From assembly GCF_905220565.1 (NCBI RefSeq), contig NC_059421.1:6529501-6593500 (forward strand): DNA of 64,000 bases. The letters are read 5' to 3'. Below the pieces are notes generated by a model that was not told where the DNA came from, made no database searches, and saw nothing but the letters and a program-made list of their open reading frames with translations. The stretch comes from Melitaea cinxia (lineage: Eukaryota > Arthropoda > Insecta > Lepidoptera > Nymphalidae). The position numbers were made by a program, and so were the translations under genes. Each line of letters starts with the position of its first letter. Positions within the stretch are counted from its first letter, which is position 1. This document shows positions 34,601-44,100 of this stretch, piece after piece.

Positions 34601-35383
34601 TTGTTTCAATAGGCTAACTTTAAGATCTATCAATTTGATTGATAAAAATGTATGTATTGAAAAACATTTTTTTTTAAATCTAATGATAGGCTTGCGTTTT
34701 GACCACTATTTCACCTATGATAAGTGAAAATGTAGTTTGGGACTGTTGGAAGCCATTAAGCTGCATGAATGAATAAATAAGTGAAAATGTAAAAAAATAA
34801 CAAAATATAATAAAAATCATATTTATTAAGATAAGATCGATGCTATGACACAGCAAGCTATAATGTGTATAAACTTAGCAATAAACTTCGTTTACGAAAG
34901 TCTAACCTGAGTGGTAGAGCGGTGGCGGTGGAGCGGCTATTAAGCCTAATAAAGTAAGAATTTTTCTTTAATATAATGTACCAAGGACAACATACCTGAC
35001 AGATTCAGTTTCGACGAATGTATGTTGTCGCCCACCAGTCATTAGTTTAGGAAATGCGGCTAAAAGCCCTTCTATACGAGCCTTCGTCATTTCGACGAAC
35101 TGACGTGAAACAAGGGCTGAAAATGGGAAATTATAAAATAAGCAAAACACTCAAAATAATATATAAATATCATTTACTTTTTTCCAATAAAAATATATTT
35201 ATTTACCTTTCCCCGATTTAGTACATACTGTAGCTGCTATTAAAACCTAAAAACATGAAAAATGTTTATTAAATATTACTACATACGCCGGAAATTACTT
35301 AAGTTGGTTGCCTTTTTAATATTAAAGTGATTTACTAATTTGATAAAATTAATAAGTATATGCACCAAGCACATATTTACCAT
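25620..35383 (-). CDS. deltaCOP: delta-COP (archain), coatomer subunit delta, complete gene
   Basis: Delta-COP belongs to the F-subcomplex of the COPI coat on Golgi-derived vesicles. Coding exons, in order: 35381-35383 (ATG only, tentative), 35207-35246, 34996-35116, 34349-34451, 33585-33704, 33039-33098, 32355-32466, 32021-32108, 30582-30734, 29652-29728, 29451-29539, 27944-28097, 26240-26351, 25941-26063, 25620-25788. Phases agree at every junction, and the 1524-nt CDS gives 507 residues (human about 511). The N-terminal longin-type domain shows VLIAATVCTKSGK and SRQFVEMTKARIEGLL; then MDSHEEKIYQAVRQ, a charged coiled coil (ERERLEAAKR region), and a C-terminal mu-homology domain (QTHPNVDKEAF, SDVGVLKWRL, CDVNIEYELE, FHPDKYEIV end). 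Exons 30582-30734 and 27944-28097 are strikingly GC-rich. Introns carry many repeats. Confidence 0.95.
26415..26668 (+). repeat. GC-rich island with poly(C) run, origin unknown
   Basis: About 250 bp of much higher GC content than its surroundings lies in a delta-COP intron, with an 18-nt C run at about 26606-26624. A 71-codon plus-strand frame spans it (SEIPTWIAHGMVGLSRYNRR), but it has no start context or family match. It looks like a piece of a mobile element or an inserted exon relic. Confidence 0.35.
26864..27767 (-). pseudogene. THAP-domain gene relic nested in a delta-COP intron
   Basis: The 27690-27767 exon begins with ATG and encodes MPFFCN, then, after a small frame shift, WCKNNTKVNKKSEEISFHT before a GTAAGT donor. 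This is the start of a C2CH THAP zinc-finger (Cys-x4-Cys and SFHT). The 26864-27137 exon opens after TTCTAG and encodes a basic coiled coil (KHKLREKLKKQELYLKKIK) and ends KRKKK-stop. The middle of the THAP domain (CxxH and AVPT parts) is not found. THAP domains are typical of P-type transposases and their domesticated relatives. The element at 53166-55359 has the same first-exon structure. Confidence 0.5.
28100..28200 (+). repeat. CA/ACGC-rich simple repeat
   Basis: A run of CACACACA, ACTCACGCATACAC and ACGCACCCACGCACGC units lies directly downstream (plus strand) of the GC-rich delta-COP exon 27944-28097. Confidence 0.6.
28284..28568 (-). repeat. retroposon family A, inverted copy
   Basis: Read on the minus strand it follows the family order, from AGGGCACAGCAGGAATTTCC to GTGAGCCGTACACTTGTTTG. 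It lies in a delta-COP intron. Confidence 0.7.
28872..29060 (+). repeat. dispersed repeat, family C, copy 2
   Basis: Diverged partner of 6205-6395, with TTTTGAAGTAAAGCCTCTTT, ACTTGGGAAGTAAGCTGG and GAGGCGAACG in the same order. It lies in a delta-COP intron. Confidence 0.55.
29130..29334 (+). repeat. retroposon family A, 5'-truncated copy
   Basis: It contains AATACTGCTTCCAAGCAGTG, CCAGAGCT-like, GGGTCGGCAACGCGCTTGCA and TTTGCCGACCTAGTTATATA followed by an A run. It lies in a delta-COP intron. Confidence 0.7.
29790..30112 (+). repeat. GC-rich retroposon fragment ending in (GAT)n
   Basis: The unit runs from TAGGCCTCCACAAGTTCGCA through GACGCTGCTGCCCGTCTTCG and CTTACGACACCCATGGGAGG to a GATGATGAT tail. 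I recall very similar sequences as common lepidopteran repeats. It lies in a delta-COP intron. Confidence 0.6.
30133..30330 (-). repeat. dispersed repeat, GAAGTCGGTT family, copy 4
   Basis: It begins AACCGATTTCAAAAA and includes TTCTCAATTCGACCATATA and a GAACCGATTTTGATAATTC stretch. It lies in a delta-COP intron. Confidence 0.45.
30385..30578 (+). repeat. LINE-like coding fragment touching a delta-COP splice donor
   Basis: The open frame over GAGCATGCCTGCCTAATAAC, then CGTTCGGGAAACACAGATGC, GTGCGCATCAGGAAAG and GCGTTTTGTGCAAAAC resembles a fragment common in lepidopteran LINEs. It stops a few bases short of the delta-COP donor at 30576-30581 (read on the minus strand). Confidence 0.4.
30757..30956 (-). 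mobile_element. Helitron-like short element
   Basis: Read on the minus strand it starts TCTTAATATATATAAATCTC (then GTGTCAC) and ends CGCCGGGTCAGCTAG. The TC start and CTAG (CTRR) end without inverted repeats or target duplication are Helitron marks. It is the same subfamily as 33841-34038. Confidence 0.55.
31093..31358 (+). repeat. retroposon family A, nearly full copy with poly(A)
   Basis: The best-preserved copy: CACAGCAGGAATTTCCTGCT, GGTAGTACCTCGACCTTACA, GATGCTTCTGGTGTTGCAGG, GTCTATAAGCTACGGTAATC and a 12-nt A tail. It lies in a delta-COP intron. Confidence 0.7.
31520..31910 (+). repeat. LINE-like degenerate fragment
   Basis: It contains GTACCATCTGATGTTAAATG, GCAACCGTTGCCCATGGACA and GGAATTGCAAGGGCGTTTTG, a pattern found at the ends of lepidopteran LINE or SINE copies. 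No open frame is worth calling. Confidence 0.4.
33841..34038 (+). mobile_element. Helitron-like short element
   Basis: It starts TCTTAATATATATATAAATC and ends CCAGGTCAGCTAG; the body matches 30757-30956 in opposite orientation (CTCGTGTCACAATGTTTGTC, ACTTGAAAGATAGGGTATA). It lies in a delta-COP intron. Confidence 0.6.
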
Positions 35384-35859
35384 TTTAATTTTAGTAATAA
35401 CTTGATATTTCCAATAAAATTTAACTTCTAAACATTTGGCAAAACACGACAAGCAAGATGACGTGTAGACAAATGAAAATTTCTGAATATGACATTGACA
35501 ATTAGAGTTGCACAAAAACCAATAAAATCATAAGTACATTGTAGAAAATGCCATTAATTTCATCTTACCAAAACTAATTAATTTACTACTCTAATTTTTT
35601 TTTATAAAAATATTCATTTTCTATATGTATCTATGGACAACAAATACTATTTAATTTATAAAAAATATTATAGTATAATTCAACCCAAAACGTCTAGTTA
35701 GATGTTAGGTACGTTAAGTCCTTCAATTCTTTACTATATATTATGTACTGTTGAACAAGTTTTTAAATTTTTTCGCAAAATTTCCAGTTTCGCTTTACTA
35801 GCCTTCCTATCTTCTATCCATAATTCAGCGAATCTCTAAAATAAAATTTTATGGGCATC
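35384..35859. other. delta-COP upstream region
   Basis: This should hold the minus-strand promoter and 5' UTR of delta-COP. No TATA box or other element stands out in the AT-rich sequence. Confidence 0.35.
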
Positions 35860-36480
35860 CCCTTCAAACTTTGAGATTGCTGGTTTAGAAGAAGCTAGAA
35901 ACGCTTTTTTAATTGCATGGACAGGTCAAAATTTTCCAATTTCTCCAAATTCACAGAGGAGCTGGGACGACATAAACTGCAAATTGACTTATGACAATCT
36001 TTTAAGCTGTAGTACAGGTTCGGCGCGTGCTAGGCTTTTGGCCGTGGGTACGCATGATTCCGGCTACTGGCTTCACGCGTACCCTTCGTCAAATACAGGA
36101 ACGTTTCTTGAGCCTGACATGCTCCGAATCGCAACCTGTCTACGGCTTGGGGGTCTGGTCTACGCTCCTCATATATGTCCCTGTGGCAGTGATGTCGACA
36201 AGCTAGGACATCGCGGTCTGTCATGCCTAAAAAGTGCAGGCCGCTTCTCGAGACATGCCGCACTTAACGATATCATACGCCGGTCCCTTGCCAGCATCAA
36301 CGTGCCAAGTCTACTTGAGCCGACCGGTATTGAGAGATGATGGCAAGAGACCGAATGGTATGAGTTTAATTCCATGGAAGATGGGCCGGGTGCAAGTAAG
36401 GGATGCAACCTGTTCAGACACGCTGGCCCCTTCCTACATGGAAAATCTACATGGAACCAACAACGGCTTTATCGGCTTAG
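35860..36480 (+). pseudogene. retroelement polyprotein relic with frameshift
   Basis: A continuous coding relic reads EARNAFLIAWTGQNFP from about 35885, runs through STGSARARLLAVGT and CGSDVDKLGHRGLSC to FSRHAALNDIIRRSL, then hits a stop at 36340. It continues in another frame as DDGKRPNGMSLIPW to about 36435. The order matches, from memory, a conserved tail found downstream of reverse transcriptases in invertebrate retroelements. The frame change near 36336 and the missing RT domain make it a dead fragment. Confidence 0.65.
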
Positions 36481-36509
36481 TTACTTATATTGCGTGATAT
36501 TTACAGTGT

Positions 36510-36900
36510 GAAGCTAGCATATATAGCATGGTTATTAACATAATAACAACAACATTCAAATATGCGTCGTTAGATTACACGTTGTTACAGAATGCGTTGA
36601 GGAAATAAAGGTTCACTGCTCGTTCCCGGTAGATGATAGCATGATAATATGTAGCTTATATGTTGACCCGACTTCTTAATAATATTCGTGCCAAATTTGA
36701 AGTAAATCCATGCGGTATTTTTTGAGTTTATCCCGGACATACATACAGACAAACAGAGAAACCGTCAAACAGAGAAACAGACAAACAGACCAAAATTCTA
36801 AAAACTATATTTTTGGCTTCGGTATCGATTGTAGATCACACCCCAAGTATTCTTTAAAAAAAAATATTCAATGTACAGTTTTGACATTCCTACCATTTTA
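36510..36900 (-). repeat. dispersed repeat, inverted partner of 19857-20225
   Basis: It matches the copy at 19857-20225 over its length in reverse orientation (ATGGTTATTAACATAATAAC, GATCACACCCCAAGTATTCT, TACCATTTTATTATG). It directly follows the retroelement relic, so it may be its 3' region. Confidence 0.65.
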
Positions 36901-39300
36901 TTATGTGTATAGATATATAACTTAAGGGTTTTTTTTTAGTTTAATGTAATTTATCTTATTTATATAGTAAAATAAAATTAAGCTTTTATCTGTTATTAAT
37001 GTACATATTATTAAATGTTACGTTTTTATCCAATAAAAAAAAAATATAAAAAAAATTGAATTGTATGTAAATACAGTAATACACTATTCACGTTTGATTG
37101 GTTGTATTTTATAATACCGGTTATTGTATTACTGAAAATAATATTATACTCTGTAACGTTGCAATTTGTAATAAAAATGTCAGTTTGTCAGTAAGAAAGT
37201 AAGCACATTGTGTTCATTGTAAAAATTACGATATTCGAAGTTTATATTTTAAGGTAAATTGAGTAAATAGTTAAAGTATTGTCTTTTGTAATTCCAATGA
37301 TGGAACTAATTATTTGAACCTGTATAAATTCTATGGAAAACAGCTACCCTCCGAGGAGTACAACGTATTTTTGTAAGTAACTATTATTTTAGTCGGTTTA
37401 GCTGTAACAGCTAATGCTCGAAACGTTGTTATTGATAGACCGACATTATTTGGGCTAATGGTTAATTATTTCATTTGCATACAATTGAATTTTCTTCATG
37501 CCTGATGTTAGTTTATAGAAGATCTTTACGGGTCGTTTTAGTATCCACATCTAAATAAAATAGTCGTAGATTTCTCATTTCACTTAAACAGTAGCGTTAG
37601 TTTAATATCTAGTATTTTCTTACATAATTTTTGTTTTGTATCAGTTTCAATCTGAGATACATATTGATGAATTCTTATTGGATTGCAACATTGAGGTAAT
37701 TCTAGTTATTTACTAAATTATAAACAACAGTATAACTCTTATAGGTACTGCCTCAACAATTATTATATATAATTAATATTTCTTCCAACAAATATATTGG
37801 CTATTAAAACAGGTCAAACAACTTTACTGTTTGTAAAAATGTTATCTCTGATAACTGCTTTAAATCTATAAAAATGTTATTTTGAATTTAAAAAGAGGTT
37901 GTATATAAAATAAGTTATATTGAATTTTTTTTGCATACTAAGTTTAATTAATAGTTAAGGGATGAAAATGAAAATTTGGTATTTATGACACAAAATTTTA
38001 ACATAATCATTATATTGATAAAAACAGTAACAAACAAAATTATAGAGAGCATTTTGTTTATAAACCTGGTGGACATATTCACAGTCCGAAGTTGAGAAGT
38101 ATGTATAGAAATGAAGAAATGCGGGGCCTGCCGTAATCGTTCAGACCGGGGGCCTCCGGACCGGCCTGGTGATGACCGGGACCCCCTCCTAAGCTCCCCC
38201 ACTATCTTGCAGGAGGAGTCCCACGATATTCCAAACTTAGTAAGACTTGTAAAATTTTAATGTAGATAGCACAACTTTTTTTTTATGTGCACGGCATCAT
38301 TTTACAATTCTATTCCATTTTTTTTAGACACTAGTACCTTTTTTTTAAATTGTGTAGCTAACTATTGTTGTGTACAAATATTTAGTAGTATAAAATATAT
38401 TTTTAAATTTACATTGATGTTCATGGAAGCAATAAAAGGCCATCCTTCAAATACTATCACAAAGCAAACAGTGTAAATAATCTCTTATATCTATGGAGTA
38501 AATAACAGATGACTGGACAGATTATAAATGTGTTTGATATAGAGAGCTTTTTGAAGATTAAAATAGATTAAAAATCCAGATAATGCGATGCCTAATGATT
38601 GACACACATACAACACATAAATACACAATCTTATCTTTTTTTTAATCATTAGTTTAAAGAGGAAAGTAAAGTGCTCGTCAGACATTTCCTTTTATTTGAC
38701 ATTGTTCCATTTTCAAATGTTAAAATATGTAAGAGTAGTTTGTTGTAGTTTAAACATCTTAATGTGCTTCTTTATGTACTCTATGTTAGAGTTAGTGCAA
38801 AGTTCAAAAGTGTTAAATAATGAAAAGGAAAATTTATATTACCAGACTTCCTAAAAAGGTATTTAAAAATATTCTTTTTTAAATAATTATTAAGAATGGA
38901 GCTTTTTTCAAATTGTTGTTTAAAAATATATGAAATCGTGTCAATTTTTTTTTACTTTTATAATTTTTTTACATGATAAATAAAATAATTACTTTTTCAT
39001 TTCAGTTTAAAATTTACTTTACTTTACTTTTTCAATTAAAGTAAGATGTAGTTTGAGACCACTACAATTTTATTATTACTCTGTTAAATTGTATTACAAT
39101 GTTTTTAAGTACTTTCTCATTCTTATCAACAAAGTTTACATTTAAACCTGTTTGGTTAGTTTTAAAATGACTACCTGCATTCTTTACATATGGTAATAAT
39201 AAATTTAGTACTACTGGTTGTTAGAAAAAAAATATATATTTTTAACTTTTATCACTAATTAAGTTGACTTGATTATTTGACGTCGTCAAATTTAATCTAT
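36901..39300. other. AT-rich gene-free stretch
   Basis: No gene is recognised. A GC-rich fragment of about 110 bp at 38110-38225 (CCGGGGGCCTCC-like, ACCCCCTCCTAAGCTCCCCC) stands out and is probably a mobile-element piece. Confidence 0.4.
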
Positions 39301-39305
39301 ATAGT

Positions 39306-39408
<103 letters not shown>

Positions 39409-39789
39409 CAATGGTTTTCCTGTCATATTCAGGCAGGTTTATATATGGAATTTTATACTATACACATATATAAAATCGTTAAGTCATTCATTCATAACGA
39501 AATATCGAAAACTGATTGAGTGTAAAGATGAAATTTAGCACAAAAGTAGTTTGTAGTTGTTACTTTACCATATAAATTTTTAATTCGTAATTCGGAATCT
39601 ACGAATTTTATAATGTTCAACTAATAACTCGAATTACTGTTGTTTAACTACCATTGTTCATCTTAATATAAACATTTAAAGGAAACTTATTTACGTGATT
39701 CCTTTTCCCACTTATGCACTTTTATATTTACATCACAGAGTTATTTATCGACAGTCATACACTGAGGTTATTACATTATTAATTTACTA

Positions 39790-40480
39790 TCTGTGCCCCG
39801 CGGCTCCATTCACGTTAATTTGAGGTGGAAAACAGCCTACAGCCTTCCTCAATATTTAGGTACTAATTTTAAGGTAACAAGAATATATTTTCTTATAAAA
39901 AAAGACCATTATCATTGGTTTCTACTAAATATACAAATATTTTCCGTTCTATCTCAATTAAATAGTGTGGGTTTTCACTTTTGATCTACCCTTCTACTGC
40001 TGTGCGCCGCGGGTGCCTTTTTCGGTAAATGGCCTTTCGAACACAAAAAGAATTTTCCAATTGGAACCAGTAGTTCATGAGATTAGCGACTTTATACAAA
40101 CTAACAAACTTTTTAGCTTTATAATGTGCCCGCTTTATAATATTGTTTTAGATGTGTGTATAGATTTGCTCGCAAAAATTGTATTTAATAGAGAACGGCG
40201 GGTATCAGGACGGTAGGTAAAATACTTGGGCACTGTAAACACGGTTTTGCACGCGTATCCCGATTTCGCGGGAATTCCGGGACAAAAAGTAGCCTATATG
40301 TTGCTCCATAATCTCCTCTTCTGATGAAAGTCCCATAAAAATCGTTCAGCCTTTCCGAAGATTAGCCCCGGCAAACAGAAAGACAGAGAGACAAAAAAAT
40401 TATATATCGTTTGTTTGTTTTTTAGTATCGTGTAAATAACTATACGCACTTGATAAAACAGTTATTTTGAAATTACAGAC
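39790..40480 (+). repeat. retroelement 3'-tail fragments (RTE-like)
   Basis: Two adjoining degenerate pieces lie here. One has GCGCCGCGGGTGCC and GTAAATGGCC near 40000. The second has AAAAAGTAGCCTATATGTTG, GATGAAAGTCCCATAAAAAT and AGCCCCGGCAAACAGAAAGA. Related tails occur at 57065-57240 and 62855-63160. Confidence 0.5.
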
Positions 40481-40648
40481 ACTTCAATTTTACTAATATG
40501 TTTATGGATATAAAAAAGTTACGTGATGATTACGTGCCAAGAAAAAAATATGAGACCTTGACTTAGATATATAGCAGAATTTTCCTAATTTTTCATATTT
40601 TCGTTGTTTAAATTAAAGAAAATACGATATTATAAGCTCAAAGAAGTA

Positions 40649-40663
40649 AAAATTTCTTGATTT
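40649..40663 (+). repeat. target-site duplication, left, of the helicase LINE
   Basis: AAAATTTCTTGATTT here is identical to 49642-49656. It lies directly outside the poly(T) that represents the minus-strand poly(A) tail. Confidence 0.9.
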
Positions 40664-41071
40664 TTTTTTTTTTTTTTTTTAAATAAAGTTATGTCCACAG
40701 GCTTAAAGTGCCCATGCTTTTGTTATTCCGATTTTAAGTTTTATTACTGATCGTTTACTTGTTACACTACTGCAGCTTACACTAAGAGACCTAATTATTC
40801 TATCTTAGTATCCCTAATGCAGACGTGAGTCCACCGACCAAAATTATGCTAAACTTAATTGATATCTTACATGCAAAAAGACATAGAATTATATTGCGCC
40901 TTACTTTAATTATTGTTGTCACTATTATAATAATTATTATTATCTATGTTTATATATACACTTACTTGCTATCTATAATATATGTACACTTATTGTCTAG
41001 CTAACGTATATGTACACTTATGGCCTACTTGGCCTACTTACAATATACACTTAACCTATGTTATTATTAGT

Positions 41072-41108
<37 letters not shown>

Positions 41109-41159
41109 CTTACTCCTAAGTTTTTTCCTTATACAATTTATTCCTACAAGTAAGGTGTG

Positions 41160-44100
41160 CTACAATTTTAACATTTCGAGCACACCCTCAATGACGGCGG
41201 CATCCCTGTGGTGAATCGCCATCCTGAGGCTGTGCTCGAGGATATCTTTTTCAGAAGTTTCCGCTGCCTTCGTCACAAAGCGACCAATTGCGTCGTCACG
41301 GTCGTCGGTGTAATAGACACAGGTGTTGGTATGCCTAGTCACCGCGACTACAGCGTGCGAGACGCTGTCGTGAATCTTGAGCCTCCTTGTCTTCGTCTGG
41401 AGGACAACGACGTCCTCATAGGTCTGGCCCTGCGCCTCATGGATGGTTAAGACGCGCGATCCCTCACCAGACCCGTATCCCTGGTCAGTCAGCAATCTCT
41501 TCTCCTCTTGCGTAAAGACCAGGTACAAGGTCCGGTCCCTTCCTACAGGAATGCGCGCGCCCGTGAGGCTCTCCACTCGCAAAGATCGGATCTTTGTGCT
41601 TGAGCTGTACACGGTCTTGTAAACCTCACTGATGGCAAAGGCGACGTCTTTGGGGTTACGATGCGTGCATGACAACTCACATGAGATGGTTGTTAACAGG
41701 TTTGGTCTGCGGTACCGCATTTCGAACAGGTTGTCCCTGTCGATGTACGGCAGCTGATTTATATCTCCAATGAGGACTACCTTCTCTGCTCCCGATAGTC
41801 GGGCGGCCATTACTATGGCTCCGAAATGGTTCATGAGGGCTTCGTCCACCGTTAGGCGTTTGATTTTTGAGCCCTCACGGAAACCATTTACCAGCACGGA
41901 TGCCATAGTGCGCACCTTTTGCTTGGCCTTGTTGCCATAGCGGTGCGCCAGTTTTTCCTTTAGGTCTTTGGCCGCCTCGACTGTGGTCGTAATCACGACC
42001 TCCGTGTCCTCATCGAAGTCCCTGACTATGCGAGTTGTCTTACCGCATCCCGGTACACCGTTTATCCACTCCAGCGATGGTAGCCCCCAGGTCACGGACG
42101 GTAAACCGGCTTCCCGGTCGCCCGAGATGGTTTTCGCCATCCGCAGCATCCGGTCGCCCAGCATTACTTTCGTGCATCTGGCCACTACCACCACCGGGTC
42201 CCCTTCAGGTGTGTCGAAGGTTTGAGACTCCTCGTCACTCCCCTCAGACTCGACCGCGCTCACAAAACCTGCTGTGGTGTTATATGCAGCCATATACCTA
42301 CCCGACATCTTGCCCTTGAGTATTTGTCGGGTTTTGCTGTTGTATATGGCTGCTTCGGCTTCCTCGAGTTCCACCTCCAGTAGCCTTTGGTGATCGTACT
42401 GGTAGGCCTGCATGATCTTTTTGCAGGTGGCCAGGCTTACCTCGCGGTTTGCCTTTATTATGGCCAGGAACTCGATTAGGGCGTTCTCTGCATGTTGAAA
42501 CGGTGTGGACGCAGGTCGAAGTCTTGGTGGTTCTACTTGTCCCATATCGGCCCTAGTTCGAGCGGCGAGTGACGCCTCCGGGTGCCTCGGACTGTCGTCT
42601 TTGGTGAACCCGCTCAGCGTCCCCGATAGTCGCTCTCCCTGTCCAGCCTTTTTGGGAGAGGGGTGATGCGGGAGCTTACCTTGTTTCGGGGAGATGGTTG
42701 CCTGGATAAAGGTCGCCAATGACATCGAGCTCGGCTTAGACTCAGGTGCGGCCCTTGCTTTGCGTTGTTCAACCTTCTGGTTCTCGATCTTTTGTTGTAG
42801 GCGCTCCGAGCCACTAGGTGCGGGTTCGCTGACAGTCGGCAATGCAGGGGATGAAGGTGTTTTGGATTTCGGTCTTAAGTAACCAAGATCCTCCCCCCTG
42901 TCTTCGTAAACAATGACCTCACTGTTCTTAGAAGCCATTAGGCAACCGTACCTATCCGATACGTTGCCTCTATCATAACCGACTCTCATCGAATCGACAC
43001 TGATTCTTCCGGGGATTCCTCCGGGGATCTCGCCCAAGCGCTGTAGCCACAAGCTGGACTGCGCGAAGGCGGACGTCTCTCCCCATTCGAAAAGTGCGAT
43101 CTCTTTGTTTTTCAACCGCAATAAACGATAGGTCGGGTCGCCCTCCTGCTCTTGCGCTAGCGCTGTGATTTTTGTGCGCTTTATGCTTGTCTTTTGGGTG
43201 CTACCGTTTATCAGTAAGGCGAGCCCCGGCGAAATCGCCAGCTGATTGCGTTCTTCAGAGCGACAGAAGCTTATTCCCATCCTCTCCGTTTCGCTGTCCA
43301 TGAATAGAGCCACGCATCTGGTCCTAATACCAACTTCTCCACTTCCGTTCACTTCACTGGGCGAGGATTGTGTCATCCTGCTCTGAGTCGGTTGCGGAGG
43401 TGCGTTTTGGTTGGCTCTATTCCTGAACAGGTTCTGCAGTGAGGAAGACATGGTCCTAGTTATTTGGCCCAGAAGGGTGCGGCCAGGAGACATCCGCGGA
43501 GCCGTGATGTTGTCCTGCTGAGTTACTTGTTGGACACGGTTTTGTTCTATTTGTGTTTGTGTGTTGTGTGTCTGAGTGTGTGTTGTAAGAACGACGGTGT
43601 TGGCATTCTGCGTAGGTGTTAAAGCCAGTGGTGGAGAAAGCGTGCTGTTCCTCTTTGCGGCTGTATTGACGGCCTTTCTCGCGAATGTGAGGAAGGACGT
43701 TCTGCTAGTCTCGCTCTCCAGGATGGTATGGAGCGATGGCTGGTCTAATTTAATCTGGAGTTTGAGTTCCAGATCCAGCCTTTCCTTACTGAACCTCGGG
43801 CAGCTCAGTATAATATGCAGAACTGTCTCCTCACAATTCGGGTCGCAGACGCACGAAGGACTGTCAGTGATGTGGAATCTGTGAAGATACGCCGCAAATC
43901 CTCCGTGGCCGGTCAGAATTTGTGTGTCGACAGATGTTGGTGCCGATTTCCTTACCAGTCTGCGAGCGGTCTTTACATCCGGTAAGAATATTTTCGTGAC
44001 CGAGCCAGTCTCCGAAGAATTGTATCTGTCTTGCCACACCCTGGCAGACGCTTCCCGTATCTGCCTTTTGACATACGAGAGTGGTACTCTGTCGTAGTCA

